A DNA stretch of 64,000 nt from Atrichornis clamosus (taxonomy: Eukaryota; Chordata; Aves; Passeriformes; Menuridae): the NCBI GenBank assembly GCA_013400975.1, contig WBMZ01002652.1, positions 143,914 to 207,913 on the forward strand, given 5' to 3'. The notes under the pieces are model-generated. The model saw only the letters and a program-made list of their open reading frames with translations, ran no database searches and was not told the origin of the DNA. Each line of letters begins with the position of its first letter. Position 1 is the stretch's first letter. The translations under genes and the position numbers were made by a program. Positions 45,346 through 57,300 of this stretch are shown piece after piece.

Positions 45346-48300
45346 TGTGACTGAAAAATCCTTCATCCTACGCCACAAGCACTTTTTCTGACTTTCTGGT
45401 CTGTACATCAGCCAGCTCAGATTGTGTTTTCTCAGAAGCTGAGCTGCACTTCAGCTGCCCTTCAGTGATCAGGAACATAGCAAGTGCCACAAAATGGGAA
45501 CTGCTAAGGACACCTTGAGTGTAAACAAGCTTCATTACCACCCCTCAACAGGATCTTCCACCCAGTGCTTGCCTGGGAAAAGGCACAAACTGAAAGACCA
45601 CTTGTCTTCTCTACTAGCATATTCCATTTATAAGACCATAGTTTGGTTTTCAGGTAAGACTTCGGTCTTTACAATCTGCTGTAGACAGGAAATGGGACTT
45701 CTCCAGTTTGCCATGGAGGAAAATCTCATGATTTGTTGAAGATTCAGAACAATTTTGCTTTAATTTCTACTTATATCATTGATGAATGCAGGACCACCAT
45801 GTACCATTTTATTAACTAAAAGGAAAGTCTGAATTAATAATAATTAATAATAATTTTTCTTAGGCTCAATTTATTGCCAGATGGAATAAGAAATATTAGA
45901 AGATATTGGATATCCAATGCCAGCTTTCACTTTGCCACAAAAAGGCAGTTGTGATAAATCAAGTGTTCTATTTTTAAAAGAGATATTCCAAGTAGGCACC
46001 CTTTTGGATAATATTATATGGTCTTTTATTAAAAGAATTTTTGAAGCAAATTTCATAGGGATGTATATTTTTTAACCTAGTAAAATATTTCTACATACAT
46101 GCATATTAAATGTATCACATGTGTGTACAGATTCCCTGTAATTTTTACAGGTTCATTAGGATTAAAAGGAGAGATAAATATTCTAAATCTCGATAAACAG
46201 CCTAAATCATAGTGAATTGATGTGTGCTAAGCAGGATTTCCTTTACTAAGGTGCATTAATGTTTTAAAGCTCTCTGAAATTATAAAATGGGATGGAAAGG
46301 ACAAACAGGTTAATAAAAAGCAGGCAAAATGGTGCAAGGTGTAATTTATTCCTATGTCAAGCCCTCTGAAATTTTTACCATTGCTGAGCAAGTATGTGAG
46401 CTTTAATGATGAGCAAATTAAATGGCAGTTTAATTCCTATATATGTGGGAGTGCAAGTGGTGATATCAATGATTTCTATTCACAGCAATGACTCATCTCA
46501 TCTGCTTCTTGAAATGCAACAGTGAGAACTGGACCAGTACCATGCTTAAGAGCAGCACTAATTACCTTTGGACTTGCATTACAGGGGGATCCTCTGGACA
46601 GTTCTCAGGCATGGAGCCCTTGTGACTAATCAGAATCTACTCCATAACTGAATGAAAGCCATACATTTTTTGTTCAATTTTTTTCCTGTAACATCTATCC
46701 ATAAACCTGCTGTCAAGATAACCATCTCTAATCAAAAAATCTAATAAAATCATGAGCTTCCTCTCAGGTTAAAAATAACAGACTTGTCTCTAACAGAAGA
46801 CTCTCAGTGTCTACTAACATTTATCTGAGATATATAAATAAAATTCACATCTCATACTGACTAAGTGCAGTTGCCAGAAATTTTTGAAGCCAATAAGGAT
46901 CTCTCTCCCACTTAGAGAATCTTTAGTATAAATCCAAAAACTTCATCTGTAACATTTGGAAAGATGCTCTAAAAGTAGCAGCACCAATACATTCCGTTCT
47001 TTTTCACCCTCTTTGGCTGCTCAGGGTACTGAGAACTGTAGGACTGCTGGCAAAAAAACCACTTTAATTCTCTAAGACTTGTTACCATGCCTGAATGGGT
47101 ATCATTTATTGCTATTACAGGTAGGAACATTGTACTATCTATTAAATTAAAAACATAAATACCAAACATTAGTGAAGTGATTCAGTAAAGGTCAACAATC
47201 ATATACTGAATCACAATCATATACTGAATGCAGTCACTACCATGATATTTTTGATGTGCATGCCCAGCTGTGCAGCAACAGAACACCAGGGTTTGGTGTG
47301 GCTTGTGCAGGCTTTCCTGGAAAAAGAAGAGCAGGGAGTACAGAATCCCTAAAGCAATATTTGCCTATTTTATTAAGATGATAATAGACCTCTACAATAT
47401 TATAGTGTTCTTTGTCTCTTTTCATCTTAATTAGGGAAGCCACACAAAACTCTGAGGAGACTAGGTAATTATTTTAGGTCCCAGAAAGGGTCAAGTGAGA
47501 TATCCTAAGTCATGCAGGGATTGGTAGAATTGAGATGAGTGAAACTTCGAGTGTACCTTTTTCTGTAGAGAAAGTCGAACACAGAAAACCTGTACTGCTT
47601 TTCAGAGATGCAAAACAGCTGCAGTATTTACCAGCTTCATGGGACGTAAGCACTGCAGAAGACAAAACGTTTGTTTTTCTTATGAGAAATGAGAAGCTTT
47701 TAGGGCTATTAGCAAACTTCATTTGACAATAGGTTTTAGACCCACAAAACCATCTGAAAACTGTGGATTTGTTGCATATAAATAGAACTTCCACTTCAAC
47801 AAAAGAATAAAGAAAATATTCTTCCACACTAACTTAAATTTTAAACACAGATTTCAAATAGCTAAACAAAATATCTGGTCATTTCAGGCTTCTTCAATAG
47901 CAATGTATATCTAGCTTTATCTGCTCAACATGTCTGTCCTCATTCAAGATATTTTCTTTTATGGTTCAGATGGAGCAACACAAAATTCTCATTTAGGTTC
48001 CTCTGATTATTTCAAATAGTATTATAGTTATAGAGGTATTAGGCTGAAAATGTGCTCAAAATGCACTTGCAAAATTTATTTACATTTTACATAATTCAAG
48101 TTATTTAACAATGCTGTGTTTATGTCATTAAAAAAAGAAATGTCTTTAAAAAGACAATCATATGAGAATTTCTACTAAATCTATTCTTGGACATCCTCAG
48201 AAGTGTAAACATAAATTTTGGCAATCACTTTTACTCTTCATTCTTGAAGAAATGATACCTTGCTACAGTGAAAATAGACATGATAAATAAAATAGAATCA

Positions 48301-48924
48301 GCAGCATTATCTTTCCTCCTTCTTCTTTTTTTTAAACACCGAATTTTAATTTTTATTCTGATTTCAGTCTGAATTAATTGCCTGGTAGAAGAAAGTAATA
48401 AGAACTGTCAGATAAGGAAAAGATATCTTACATATTAAATCTTAGCTAGTCAGAATACCAAGGAAGAAAGAAGAGAAAATGTTTCAGTGTGATGTATCTG
48501 TCATGACCATGTAATTATTGTGTTTCAGTACTGAAAAAACTGCAAGTCATTTTGCTGTACGTCTTGCCTTGTGACATTCCCATGTGCATTTGATATATTC
48601 CTGTATCCAACATTCATATTAAGGCTTCTAACTGAAAGCCATGTGTTGACATGATACATGTGGAAGTAGTTCTGCTGTGAGAGTGCTCTAGCTTGCATCT
48701 CAGAAGCCTAAAGCTTCATTCTCTGTCTAACACAGGCTCAGTCTGTGTTCTTCAGCTCATCACATACTTTACTATTTTCCTCTACCTCTATCTCTGAGCA
48801 CGCCACTATGGCTTTCAGGTAAAGCAGATATAAACTGAGATTCATCTCATCTATGGTAGGAATCTAAAACTAAGGTGAATACACTCTAGAGAAGAGAAAA
48901 AGTGCAAAGTAGCATTCCAGTTGG
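45346..48924. other. single-copy stretch
   Basis: No repeat family recognised. About 46140-46500 lacks repeats and is rich in TTAAT, TAATGA and AAATTAAATGG words. A plus-strand open frame at 47535-47726 (63 codons, with several CpG) is discussed in findings. A short tandem duplication is at 47195-47229. Confidence 0.5.
47195..47229 (+). repeat. 18-bp tandem duplication
   Basis: ACAATCATATACTGAATC is immediately followed by ACAATCATATACTGAAT. Confidence 0.9.
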
Positions 48925-49040
48925 CATTTGAATTTATCCAAGGATCGAAACTCCACAGCCCTTCTGGGCAGTCTCTACCAGGGTTTGTTCACACTAACAA
49001 AAAAGCTAATTTTTCTTCCTATCTTAGCTAAATTTGAAAT
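48925..49040 (-). repeat. short CR1 LINE fragment
   Basis: The plus strand shows TGAATTTATCCAAGGATCG, CTCCACAGCCCTTCTGGGCA, GTCTCTACCAGGGTTTGTTC and a decayed AAAAAGCTAATTTTTCTTCC, the order expected of a reversed CR1 3' region. It is short and diverged. Confidence 0.75.
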
Positions 49041-50914
49041 GAGTCACTTGAATCACTCTTTAGGTCCTTTAAATAGCAAAACATTTAAAAAATTTGCTTA
49101 GATTTTTTACCTAGATGTTAAATGTCTAAAGCTAAATGAAGTGAAACACCCAGAATTACCAGCTGCAGTCAAATAGGTTGGTAGTCAGAGAAATAAACTC
49201 CTGAGGGTATAAACCATATAATTCAAGCCCTTAGTCTCATTAAGGAATTTAAGCTTGCATTTCCACATTTGGATCATTTAGCCATTAGACTACTTGAAGT
49301 AGCGAAGTAGAAGATTTGGGTTTTTTTTTTTTCATTAGCTGACTAACATTCCAAGCAGATTAATGTTTTGGATACCGAGAGAAAGGAAGATAAAACTACC
49401 TGTTCTGAGTTAGCCCCCTATTTACTCATCACACCAAACTCTTCCTACATTGTTTGTTCCCTTCTGGGTGGTTATCGTAGATCTCCTCAAGGCTGACTAC
49501 TGAAAATATGCGTGCATTCTGTCATGACCCCTTCTCTCTCTACTGTCTGAGTGTTATGGGAAAAATGAGAGTCTGACACTGATAACTTCATGGAGATGTA
49601 CATAAATACAGCATTTTGGACCTTATTTCTATATACATGATTGAACTGCATACAGTGTTGTAGCACTAAATACACTGAAGGTTTCACTCAGCTGTGAACA
49701 ACAGCTAATTTACACCTTCTGCATAAATCCATGTTCATCACTTCCATTTTTTATGCAGAGAGGAGCTTCAGCTCTGCCTTTCACTACAGCATGAAAGCAA
49801 AGTTTCTAGGATCTTCTATGCATGGCTTGCTTCTCCTCTTACCATCATCCCAGAGGAAAAAAAATGGATGCATAATGTTTTCCTTTGGGTTTTTCCTTGT
49901 TTGTTTGCTTTTTCACTAACATCTACATGCATATTCCTGTACTATTGTAATAGAAATTATAAGGCCAATTAAATATGCTACAAGCTGGAGGCAATAAGTA
50001 ATGAGGTTTGAGGCTATCCTCATCTTAGGGACATTAATTTTATAGTTTGTGACTGGAACCCCCCCAACTCAAATCCCCACCTCCTTTTCCCTTTTCTCTT
50101 GCTCAGTCTCATGGTGCCCAAAGGCAGGTGTATATACATAGAAGAATTTTCCCTAGCTGCTTTTGTCCATGAGACACCACCGATTTTCTGACCTAAGCAG
50201 CAAAATCACTGCTTAATTTGTTAAAACTCCTCCTTAGAGGACTACATGGCCTTTTTGTATATGCATATGTATATTTTGTATATAGAATCCATCCCCCTTA
50301 GAGTTACTGCAATGGACCTGTTGTTTCAGCTTTGGGAATTTTTAGAGATGTTGTGAGCACAGGTCATTAATGTGATCCATTTATAAAACACGGAGAATGT
50401 CTTTCATTACTGTTGAGACCTCTGTTGAATCCTCTCTTAATTATTTTATACAGTGGTCAGTATTAAGAAGCCAATATATGGGTTAAATTTATTATGGAGA
50501 AATATTTGACTAGAATGCCATTGTTCCCTCTGCTGAACAAAGTTCAAATTAAGACAATGTTTATTCACGTGTTTAACTTGACAGCACATGATTAAATCAA
50601 CAACTTCTGGACTCTACTGAGGTTACTGATGTAAAGACACAGAGATTCTTTCCTAGATTGGTAGGGTTATCAAATAATGGAAGGTAGTTTAATGGAAGCA
50701 CCTAACCTTCTGTGGGCATGTTTATAGGCCATTTTCTTATTTAACTGTTCCTTGATATGGTGCTGTTACTTTTGCTATAAGTACTAAAGCAATTCATTAC
50801 ATTGAACATTACATAGAAACGGCAGCAGACAAAAAAAAAAGCCTGTAAATTTAGTAAATGGCTTACTCATCTTCACTGCATAAGAAGAAATATGCCCTGC
50901 ACAGAACAGGAGGT
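49041..50914. other. single-copy non-coding stretch
   Basis: No gene or repeat recognised. There is a T run at about 49320-49332. Confidence 0.5.
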
Positions 50915-51330
50915 GATTCTATCCTGTCTACTGCATCCAGCTCTGGAGCCCTCAGTACAGGACGCTCAGAACATGGAGCTGTTGGAGTGGGTCCAGAGGA
51001 GGCCACCAAGATGATCAGAAGGCTGCAATGCCTCTCCTGTGGAGAAAGGCTGAGAGAGATGGGGGTTGTTCAGCCTGGAGGAGAGAAGGCTCCCGCGTGA
51101 CCTTATTGTGGCCTTTCAATACATAAGGGGGGCTTATAAAAAAGGCAGAGATATATATTTTTACCAGGACTTGTACTGACAGCACAAAGGGCAATGGTTT
51201 TAAATTGATACACTCAGATTAGACATCAGGAAGATTTTTGTGGGGTTTTTTTCTTAAAATAAGGTATTGAGACACTCCAACAGGTTGCTCAGAGAAATTG
51301 TAATGACCCATCATTGGAAGTGTGATTTAT
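50915..51330 (+). repeat. CR1 LINE fragment, 3' end missing
   Basis: A plus-strand copy with broken protein coding: ATKMIRRLQCLSCGERLREM at about 50997-51056, close to the matching part of the copy at 39570. Then come GTTGTTCAGCCTGGAGGAGA, GGGGGGCTTATAAAAAAGGC, and decayed sequence to CATTGGAAGTGTGATT. The copy stops before the tail. Confidence 0.92.
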
Positions 51331-54300
51331 GATTATGATGATTTAGAGTCCCCATATGTCCCTTCAGATATATGAGAATTCATCACCATTATGAAATTAC
51401 TGAGGTTTTAAAAGTTAATTTTATTATCTTGGTTGAAAGGATGTAGAAGGCAAACTGTATTGAGAACAAAAGATGCTTATAACCAATACTAGAGGAATCA
51501 AGTAAGTCAACATTATGTTAACCTATAAAAGACAAAGACATCTACAATCTGTCCCTTACCTGGTTATGGTCATGCTCTGAACCACTCAGAAGCAGTCATC
51601 CAAGCTTGTCAGTCTGTCTTTCCTTCTCTTACCTTTGTGACAAGCCCTACATTTTGAAATCTTTGTCAATAAAAGAAAGCTAACAAAAAGTTATTAATCT
51701 AACTAGCCACTCTTTTGCATTGCTTCCCAGTAGACATATGTAATAATAAATAAGGCAGACTTAAAAATAAATAAAACAGAATAATCAGATGATAAATTAC
51801 TTCAGTCTCTCTGACCTATTAGTTAAAAGCACAGGAAAGCAGCTGAAGTATACTGAATATCAGCATATCTGAGCCACGGCAGATAGAGGGGAGTCTAGCT
51901 CTAGGACTCTGCAGGAAGAAACCTAAACTCCACTAGTATCCTTATCAAAGCAGTAGGAAAGAAAAACAAAAACTTGAGATTGCTGAATGAAAGGCAGAAA
52001 TCCATTTCAGTACTACTTTTTAAATTTCCAAAATTCTGTCCTCTTTACTAGGAAAACAAATCACTCTTCTAGACTATTAAAAAATGCAGAAAGAACCCCA
52101 ATGAAATTGAAAAATAACATGGTTAAATAGCAATGTCTGGATATTTACAAACTCTTTCATTAGATCAGTAGTTTAGGGTAGGTGATTCACAGTCTAATAT
52201 GTAGAATTTTTCTAGAAACATTTGACAGCCTCTTGTCATGTACTGTCTTTTGGTTTGTTCTTATCTTTTCAGAAACAGTCCGTGTAAGAAGAGTTTTTAT
52301 GTAAGTGCTCAAAGGCTTGAAGAACACTAAGTAGATCAGAGCGGGTGTGAAAACCAGCTAAAAAGTTTTCCAAGTAATTTTATCTCCAAATGGCTTGGTT
52401 TGGCCCAAGTTCTCGACCATCTATTTTCATCCTGAAAGCAGCTCATCTTCAGTGCTGGTGGCAAAATTGTTACAAAGAGGGATTTGCTTAGTGTGCCTAA
52501 TGTTGAGAGCACCTAATGTTCTGAAAAATGAATTTGGAAAACTTCCCAGATTGCACATCTGCCCTAAAACATGAGAATAATGGATTGAATATGAGAAGGG
52601 AGGATTAAGTGAATACTTGCTCTCCTCTGCCTTCCCTTACCTAAATCCATGTGGTACTTCTGGATGACCTTTATCTTAAGCACTCCCTCACGGAATCCTG
52701 GCCACCAGCTTACAAAAGCAAAACACCCATCTGACAGGCAGATGTATGGATGTGATACTGCAAATCAGCTGGTTATATGAGCACCATATGTCAGCAGTTG
52801 GAAAGAAGGTGCATTGGAAGAAAACTCACACTATGATTAATTAGTAGCCTGAGAAGTCTTTTCTTGCTGCTACTCTTTCTTTCTTTAGAAGAAAGTGACT
52901 CTCATCTTACCCTTGCAGAAAATTATCCATGAAGACCTGAATATTCTCAAAATTAAATAAAGGTGGATAACAGAATCACAGAATTAACAGATGAACAGGA
53001 TTCTCAGATCATTGCTTTCTATTCCTGCTTTATGAGGTTGTTTCACTGAATGTATTTTCTTGACCTTTGTCTACTTTGCAGTATGATCCAAGAAGTTTGG
53101 CCTCAGCTATTTGCTGTCTGGAACAATCCCAAACATAATATATGTCACTGTCAGAAAATTTGTTCCTGAAAACCAACCCAAACATTACAGGTTTAGGTTG
53201 ATTAGCTCTCATTAGTTTTTACAACAGACATCAAATGAAATTACTTATTTCATCCTCTGTCTTTAAATCTAGGCATTGAAAAATAAATTATTAGTTTAAA
53301 ACACATCTCCAGATGGCAAGCATACCCAATATCATTTCTAGCTCTACCTACTTATCAAAACTATTGAAACTATAGCTGGTTACTCCTCACCTCAAACTGT
53401 CAATTGATGTTTCATCTTGCTGATTGCCTTTGCTATCACTGCTTACAGCCAGTGATGCTGAAAACCAGCACTCTGATTGTCTGCCTGAAGCAGGTATTTA
53501 CTAATTTATTTTAGATTCCAGTTAGAAAGATTTCACTGGGAAATGAAGGAGAATTACTAGCTTTTAAAAATATATTAGTACCTCTGATGTGAATTGGAGA
53601 ACTGAAAACTTGTGAATGGATTGAACCTGATATCTAAAACATATATCTTTTAACTACAAAAAAAAAGACCAAATTTTGCATCAAAATAAAACTCCCTTGG
53701 AAATTTGATAGCATCCACTTTACTAATAATAGTATCCTCCCCTAGGTATGCATTACCACTTTAGTGACCTACTATCCTGGTAGAAAAGACAGTGTAAATA
53801 CAGCCTGATCCATTTCACAAAAAATCAGCCAAATATGGACAGACAGCAGAGAAAATCTGGAGAGCTCAAACAGTCCCTCCATCTTCAGATGGAAAGGGCC
53901 AGTCCTCTCTAGCCAGCAAGCAATGCCTCAGGGCAAAACCTTCTTCAGCTATCATACTTAGATCTAGAATGGGATGTCCGAATTTGACCTTGATGTCTAC
54001 TTGCACTGTATATGCTTCCTGGAGCTTCAGCACTTTGTTTTCAAATATATTGTCTGTTTTCTGCATTATCCAGTTCAGAATCTTCTGCCCTGAACCAGGC
54101 TTTCACTATGTTCACTTCCATTTTATATAGAATATAAATGCAGTAAAAATACATAGTCCACTGAATGGAAAGGTAAGATGGATTTTGGGTGCTAGTATGA
54201 TCTCCCTTAAACTGCCTGCAATAACAGCGTCTAGCTTCTAGCCAACACCCATTTCTTTTTGAAAATAAGAAATATATCTGTTATCTGATATAAATTTTGA

Positions 54301-57300
54301 GGTTTTAATTTAGATCACTAACCACAGCCCAGTATACTGAATGTTAACTGACATCAATTGTTGGAAAGCACATTTTCCTTTTAGCAGAAAATATTAAAAT
54401 GCTACATCGAACAAAATAATTTTTAAGGCAAGCACTAAGCAGAATTCACTTCTGAACTATTTCACTTCAAGCAAACCTAGAGTCAGAAAAAGACAAGTAA
54501 GATGAATAAATAAAGATGTTTTTCTCTTACCTTCTAATTTTCTCCCAGGCCAGTTTGCTCTTAGGGGATTCTTGATGGTGCTGTTCTTAGCAAAATCTAT
54601 GATACCTGAAGGACAAAAACATAGCCAGATGTTTGCCTGTAGACTTTGCAAATACCTGCAACCAGTTTTTATCTTAATCTTATTCTACTAGTTTGACTGC
54701 ATAATTTCATTCGGTGTCTGGCATTGAATTCTTCTTCTTCATGTATCAGCCCCAAAACTGCTGCCTTTTCTCTGTTTAAAAGTGAGAAGTTGACTCATTT
54801 AAGATAAGACATTAAAGCAAAATTCATTTATATTTGCTAAACACAATGTTGTTACAAGTGAATGGTATGCCCCGTTGTACTTATAAAACAAAACATCAAT
54901 TATAATGAATATAATAACTGCTGCTACTTTGAATTTAGAAATATATATTAGCTAAAGTAAGATAGAAGTTGTTACCACTAACTACTCAGTCATTGTTGTG
55001 CATAAAGTAATCTTCCCACTGTATAATATCTAGATTTTTAAACAAACTCTAGAAGTTAGAAAAGTAAGGGAAGATATTTGAACTGAAAAGCTTCTACTTA
55101 AATGAAATCTATCTGTCTATCTATATTTATAGATATTTATACACACACATGTAATTATGAATAAGTAAAGCATTTCATAAATGTATTAGAATGCGGAATA
55201 TTTTGGAAGCATCTCCTTGGAATCAGCCTCTTTCACGTGTCACACTAAGATATGAGCCAAAATAAGATTACAGCCTTAACCAGAGTGCTGTAGAGTGAAC
55301 TACCCTATTCAATCAGATGAGTGCCATTGTGACACACAGGGACACGTGCTTGGATGATAGATTTATGCACAAGACTTTTGCATGAAGTCCAAGTGTCAAA
55401 ACAAAAAAAATAAGACAGTGTTTGCAGTGAATTTTCACATCAGCCATGTTGTTAGCCACAGGCAGTTCACCAGCTACAGTTTGCCCTCCTCTTAAAAGTA
55501 TTACAAGGCTTACTTATATTTAGAAAGTTTCCTCAAAATTTGTAAATGGGAGTATTTTTAAGGCCAGATTTAAAGAAGCTGCCTGTGGCAAAATGAGCAT
55601 TTGTGGTTAAACTTTAGGATGTCGTTCAGTTTTATTGTACAGTCCCAACCAGTACAAAGTGGTGCCCTTATGGTTTTCTGAGCCTGTGGATGATACCATG
55701 ATGGGAAAGAAGAAGATAACTCATGGAATTTGTCTCTTCTCCTAAATGTTCATTAGGAAATTTGTCTTCAGAGTCCTTGGACACTCTAACTTTCTCCCCA
55801 CCTTTTCTCCTATCACTTCTGTAGCTATCAATAATCTTACCTTCATCACCTTTCTCAACTGTCCTTCCCATATTTACATAGTGTTGGAAATAGCATCCAG
55901 CCTAGTAATGTCCGTTACATACTAAAATAATGGAAACACTATAATCTAAATAATTAAATAAAAATAACTCATCCTCAAAATCCAGGATAAATAAGCAGAA
56001 GGAACATACAGAAACTATACAATCTCTTCCTCTGAATTACCAAGTCCTATGCTAAGGCTGTTGCAATGAAAGTATTTGAAGAGTCATTTATTTTGTAAAA
56101 CCATTTTTGTTGCTATTTGGACTTAACATAATTGCTCATCCACTGAAATTTTTTATCAGAATTTTCTAGATTTTACATAAAGGTCTCTGTAAAGCATTAT
56201 TTGAACTTCCACTTTTGGTTCACTGTCTCTTCATTTTAGCTCTTCCTTTCACTCTAAAACCTCATTTTGATCCATTTAGTTTTGTTTTTTTTAAATCCTA
56301 AAGTGTTCCATAAGAAAGTATGAAATATTCCCATTAAAATACAAATTATTTTTTCTAAAACTTTGTAGAAACAGTTAAATTCATAAATTTCCTCACCTTT
56401 TTGCTAATCTAGCTTTTGGGACTCCTTTTCCTTGATATATTGGCATGCTCAAATGTACTGTTTTCATTCTTGCATGTTTCCAATCTCAGACATGCTGATG
56501 GCACTTAACTACCAGTTAATAAGGTTGGCTCCTAAAGTAGCTGGTATTCAGCCCAGTAGTGAAGCCAGACCATCATTCTCTCCTATCAATAACACACTTT
56601 TAATCAAACAGAAATAGTACAGAGTTGTGTCAGTCGCTTCCTCCTATAATCAGCACTTGTGCCAGAGCCTTTTTTTTTGACAGGACGTTCAAATACATCA
56701 CACACGTGGTATTGATACAAATTCTTTTAGGAAAGAGCACTTCTTTACATATTGAGTCCATCCCTGGCTCTGGTGGATTGCCTTATTTGTGTATCTTCAC
56801 AATCACTATTCATTTTGCTACCTGTCCTAAAGGTCCCACTGTGCTCAAATCTTATGATAAAAATACATCAATTAAACACTCATCTAGCTGCTTTGGCACT
56901 ATAATAAACTTACCCCAAAGCCAGTTCAAAGACTTAAATATGTCTCCAAGTCAACTGTGTGAGGGTAGAATAGCAATTTCCTTTTCCTGCCATGGTATTC
57001 ACTATATCCCCCAGGTACAGTTATTTTGGGAACAATGAAAGAGTAATTTTGTCCTATAACTTTTTTTAATAAATAGGATCTAATGATAACAACATCCCCA
57101 TTGGAAAACACACACCATTGATCAAAAACAATAACAAAAAACAGTTGGTGCACTATTAGACAGTGGCAATAGATGTGTTAGGGTGCAGGATTATTTATAC
57201 CATACCTGAAAATAACTGATTTGTAATAGCCTTGATGTTTCTTGTTCCGCAGCCAACACGCCCAAACCATTTTATGTGCAATTATCATGAAATAATGCGC

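Noticed and set aside
47510..47827. 105-codon minus-strand open frame
   Set aside because: Overlaps the plus-strand frame at 47535-47726, which looks more coding-like; the minus peptide is Ser/Phe-rich with no domain.
52972..52989. CR1-like tail CAGAATCACAGAATTAAC
   Set aside because: Too short, and the following sequence does not match the CR1 3' region clearly.
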